A stretch of DNA of 9,542 nt. Source: Rhodobiaceae bacterium (GTDB lineage: Bacteria; Pseudomonadota; Alphaproteobacteria; Parvibaculales; Parvibaculaceae). The notes beneath the pieces were generated by a model that made no database searches, was not told the DNA's origin, and worked only from the letters and a program-made list of their open reading frames with translations. The position numbers were made by a program, and so were the translations under genes. Where the stretch lies: positions 62,825 to 72,366 of the forward strand of contig NVWR01000001.1 of the NCBI GenBank assembly GCA_002746275.1, written 5' to 3'. Shown one piece after another: positions 7,215 through 9,542 of this stretch. How positions within the stretch are numbered: position 1 is the first letter of the stretch; every line of letters begins with the position of its first letter.

Positions 7215-8773
7215 CGAGCCTTCTGCAAAAAGTGACAAGTATTTTGCGAAAAAAACCTGCAGCTTCGAAGCGGGGTGACCCTGTGCGCACGCTTTCAGCG
7301 GAGCGTCTCGGCATCATTGATATCGGGTCGAATTCTGTCCGCTTGGTTATTTATGAAAGTGAGAAACGAAATCCTGTTCCCCTCTTCAATGAGAAAGTAT
7401 TGGCGGGTCTTGGAAGCCGCTTGAACGAAACGGGTAAACTTGATCCTGATGGGCGACGCAGGGCACTTGCCGCCTTGAAACGTTTTACCGCGTTGCTCGT
7501 TCAATTGAAGGTCGATCAGGTCGATGTCGTCGCAACAGCCGCTGTTCGCGATGCAGAAGACGGGGCGGAGTTCAAAGCCGCAGTAGAAAAGACCATTGGC
7601 CGCCCAGTGCGCCTTCTCGCAGGCGAGGAGGAAGCAACATACGCTGCTCTGGGTGTCTTGTCGGGCATCCCCGCAGCAGATGGCATCGTCGGTGATCTTG
7701 GTGGCGGTAGCCTGGAATTGATCGAAGTCGCTGGTGGAGTGCTGGGAGAGCGGGTCACGCTGCCATTGGGGCCCCTTCGCCTGTTGGGAAACAGTGACCA
7801 AAGTCCAACACACATCCGCGCGGAAATCGATCAAGCACTGGCCGGTGTCAATTGGCTCGACCGAGGCCGGGGGCGGTCCCTCTATGCGGTTGGTGGCGTG
7901 TGGCGAAACCTTGCCCGCATTCATATGGCTCAACACGGTTACCCGGTGCGCGTCCTCCAAAATTATGTGATGCCTGCAGCCGAGGTGGTGGACCTTGCAG
8001 AATTGATGGAGCGATTGGGGCCAAAGTCTCTGGCAAAAATGCCCGATGTCTCCTCACGCCGAGTGGGGGCGTTGCCCATGGGTGCACGCGTGCTCAGTCA
8101 ATTGATTGAGGCGACACAGGTGAAAGAGATTGTCGTTTCCGCATATGGCCTGCGCGAAGGTCTCCTCTTCGACAAATTGTCTACAGATGAGAAGAAGCGC
8201 GACCCGCTTGTCTCCGGTGCGGAAGACCTTGCGCACCGGCTCGTTCGTTTCCCCGAACACAGGCAGGAACTGGTGGACTGGACCGCCCCGCTGTTCCTCA
8301 AAGATGGTTTGGTGGAAACAGCAAAACAGAAACGATTGCGGGATGTGGCCTGTGTCCTTGCAGACATTGGATGGTATGTGCACCCAGACTACCGGGCGGC
8401 CCATGCGCTGGAACAAATCCTGCTGGCTCCTTTGTCCGGGGTGACCCATCCCGAGCGCCTCTATCTCGCGCGTGTCGGGTATCATCGTCACGAAGGGGCG
8501 GGCGAGCCTGCAGCTTTGGGCGACTTGCAAGGCATCCTGGAGGAAGAGGAACAACAGCGTGCCCGCGTCATGGGGCTAGCCTTGCGGCTTGCCTTCACCC
8601 TGTGCGCAGCAAGTATGGGCGTGCTGCCTCACACATGTCTCGTTGTCACAAGCGACAGACTGTTCCTGGATGTGCCGCAAACCCATCAGGACTTCGTTGG
8701 CGAAGTGGTAGAGAAACGCTTGGCGGCACTGGCAAAGGTGCTGGGTCTAAAACATGGTGTACGCGTTCTCTAG
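7211..8773 (+). CDS. ppx: Exopolyphosphatase, Ppx/GppA family
   Basis: Releases terminal phosphate from polyphosphate, opposing Ppk; members can also hydrolyse pppGpp. The 520-residue product has the actin-like ATPase fold signatures [15 protein letters not shown] (35-49), the ATAAVRDA segment (108-115), [16 protein letters not shown] (137-152) containing the expected catalytic glutamate, and the phosphate loop [10 protein letters not shown] (161-170). [11 protein letters not shown] (225-235) and [13 protein letters not shown] (309-321) follow. The C-terminal half (about 335-520) matches the HD-like helical extension of long Ppx proteins. The ATG overlaps the ppk stop as ATGA without a visible ribosome-binding site, so translational coupling is likely. 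A GTG at 7283, preceded by a G-rich GCGGGG, would give 496 residues and remove a basic N-terminal tail of 24 residues. Linkage to ppk favours Ppx over GppA. Confidence 0.94.
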   Translation: MTSLLQKVTSILRKKPAASKRGDPVRTLSAERLGIIDIGSNSVRLVIYESEKRNPVPLFNEKVLAGLGSRLNETGKLDPDGRRRALAALKRFTALLVQLKVDQVDVVATAAVRDAEDGAEFKAAVEKTIGRPVRLLAGEEEATYAALGVLSGIPAADGIVGDLGGGSLELIEVAGGVLGERVTLPLGPLRLLGNSDQSPTHIRAEIDQALAGVNWLDRGRGRSLYAVGGVWRNLARIHMAQHGYPVRVLQNYVMPAAEVVDLAELMERLGPKSLAKMPDVSSRRVGALPMGARVLSQLIEATQVKEIVVSAYGLREGLLFDKLSTDEKKRDPLVSGAEDLAHRLVRFPEHRQELVDWTAPLFLKDGLVETAKQKRLRDVACVLADIGWYVHPDYRAAHALEQILLAPLSGVTHPERLYLARVGYHRHEGAGEPAALGDLQGILEEEEQQRARVMGLALRLAFTLCAASMGVLPHTCLVVTSDRLFLDVPQTHQDFVGEVVEKRLAALAKVLGLKHGVRVL

Positions 8774-8822
8774 GCAAACGTCCGATCGGAAAGTGCTTGT
8801 CCCCGATCAGACCTATGTTTGC
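8774..8822. terminator. Interrupted hairpin between convergent ppx and mcp, possible bidirectional terminator
   Basis: An outer stem GCAAAC (8774-8779) pairs with GTTTGC (8817-8822). The inner stem pairs GTC (8780-8782) with GAC (8810-8812) and, after a C-A mismatch, GATCGG (8784-8789) with CCGATC (8803-8808) around a 13-nt loop. The only other interruption is a 4-nt bulge at 8813-8816. It begins immediately after the ppx stop and ends 8 nt before the stop of the opposing chemotaxis gene, which suits a shared terminator. There is no proper T-tract on either side, so it may instead be an mRNA 3' stabilising element or need Rho. Confidence 0.5.
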
Positions 8823-8830
8823 GCACCCAT

Positions 8831-9542
8831 TTAGGCGGCGCGGATATTTTGAACGAAAGTGCTCACTTGTGAGCGGAGTTTTTCTGCCGTTTGCGAAAGC
8901 TCCTCTGCAGAACTCAGCACCTGGCTGGCGGCTGAGCCTGTCTGTTCGGCCGCCGTCTTCACAGCGCCAATGCTGTTGGAGACGTCACGGTTCATTTTGA
9001 CAGTCTCTTCTGCAGAACGCGAAATTTCAATTGTTGCCGCGCTCTGTTGTTCTACCGCACCAGAGACCTCTTCTGTGACGCTATTGATTTCACCAATTTT
9101 TTCCGCGATTTCCGTCATCGCCACCGCGGCTTCGCGCGTTTCTTCTTGGACGCGGGATACGTTTTGCGAGATTTCGTCAGTCGCTTTTGCTGTTTGATTG
9201 GCAAGGTCCTTAACCTCAGCAGCAACGACAGCGAACCCCTTGCCTGCTTCACCAGCACGAGCCGCCTCAATCGTGGCGTTAAGGGCCAACAAATTTGTCT
9301 GTTCGGCGATTTCCTGAATGAGTTCGATAACCGCACCAATGCGTTTGGCGGCTTCCGACAGATTTTGCATCTGTATATTGGTTTTTTCCGCAGCTATGCG
9401 TGATGCCAAAGTAAGCTCCGCAGAACGGGAAATCTGGCCGTTCACGTCGTTGATGGCACTGGAAAGCTCCGATGCCGCCGCTGCAACCGTTTCGATATTT
9501 TGCGTTGCACTGGTGCTGGAATTTCCCACAGCAGTGGCCTCA
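8831..9542 (-). CDS. Methyl-accepting chemotaxis protein, C-terminal signalling domain (partial, runs off the right edge)
   Basis: The 3' end of a chemoreceptor gene; its frame remains open to position 9542, so the sensor domain, membrane segments and true start lie outside. The visible 237 residues are a long heptad-patterned coiled coil. The hairpin tip that contacts CheA and CheW is unmistakable: [20 protein letters not shown] followed by [20 protein letters not shown]. The flanking arms carry Ala/Ser/Glu/Gln-rich heptads, where methylation sites would lie. The protein ends in FVQNIRAA with no CheR/CheB-tethering pentapeptide. A GTG at 9529 is only an internal codon and should not be taken as a start. 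The gene is convergent with ppx, 57 bp away, and appears unrelated in function. Confidence 0.95.
   Translation of the reverse strand, partial: EATAVGNSSTSATQNIETVAAAASELSSAINDVNGQISRSAELTLASRIAAEKTNIQMQNLSEAAKRIGAVIELIQEIAEQTNLLALNATIEAARAGEAGKGFAVVAAEVKDLANQTAKATDEISQNVSRVQEETREAAVAMTEIAEKIGEINSVTEEVSGAVEQQSAATIEISRSAEETVKMNRDVSNSIGAVKTAAEQTGSAASQVLSSAEELSQTAEKLRSQVSTFVQNIRAA

Noticed and set aside
8371..9000. 209-codon plus-strand open frame spanning the ppx end, hairpin and chemoreceptor 3' end
   Set aside because: Out of frame with ppx and antisense to the receptor; Arg/Cys/Pro-rich shadow translation.
9527..9529. GTG as start codon of the chemoreceptor gene
   Set aside because: The same frame continues open to the window edge with receptor-like residues and the protein would lack its sensor and membrane parts.

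Overview
This window is a stretch of ordinary chromosome from a bacterium that looks like an alphaproteobacterium, possibly Hyphomicrobiales or Parvibaculales. That placement is inferred from moderately high GC, the protein sequences and the gene order purM-purN / DUF2066 / PerM-like / hdaA / ppk / ppx. I cannot name a genus. There is no sign of a mobile element, CRISPR array, tRNA or rRNA.

Layout. On the minus strand, purM (start about 1769) and purN (to 40) form a two-gene purine-biosynthesis unit with an ATGA overlap. A divergent intergenic region of about 170-270 bp, rich in short palindromes, separates them from a plus-strand series. That series is a secreted DUF2066 protein (to 3135), a PerM/AI-2E-type membrane protein (3169-4251), a DnaA-inactivator homologue hdaA (4248-4928, GTG start overlapping the previous stop), then polyphosphate kinase ppk (to 7214) and exopolyphosphatase ppx (7211-8773, ATGA overlap). 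A 49-nt interrupted hairpin lies between ppx and the convergent 3' end of a methyl-accepting chemotaxis gene. That last gene runs off the right edge on the minus strand.

How the genes fit together. PurM and PurN carry out two steps of IMP synthesis. HdaA is expected to work with the sliding clamp to return DnaA to the ADP form after initiation. Ppk and Ppx make and break down polyphosphate. The DUF2066 and PerM-like proteins have no agreed function, although as far as I recall their linkage to purMN and hda recurs in other proteobacteria. A possible Pho box overlaps the hdaA stop codon, which would give ppk-ppx its own phosphate-responsive promoter inside the series.

I found no convincing new biological system. 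The observations most worth a second look are the candidate Pho box, the ppx/mcp intergenic hairpin, the three-part architecture of the DUF2066 protein, the clustered GAACTT elements before it, and an Asn at a normally hydrophobic position in PurN.
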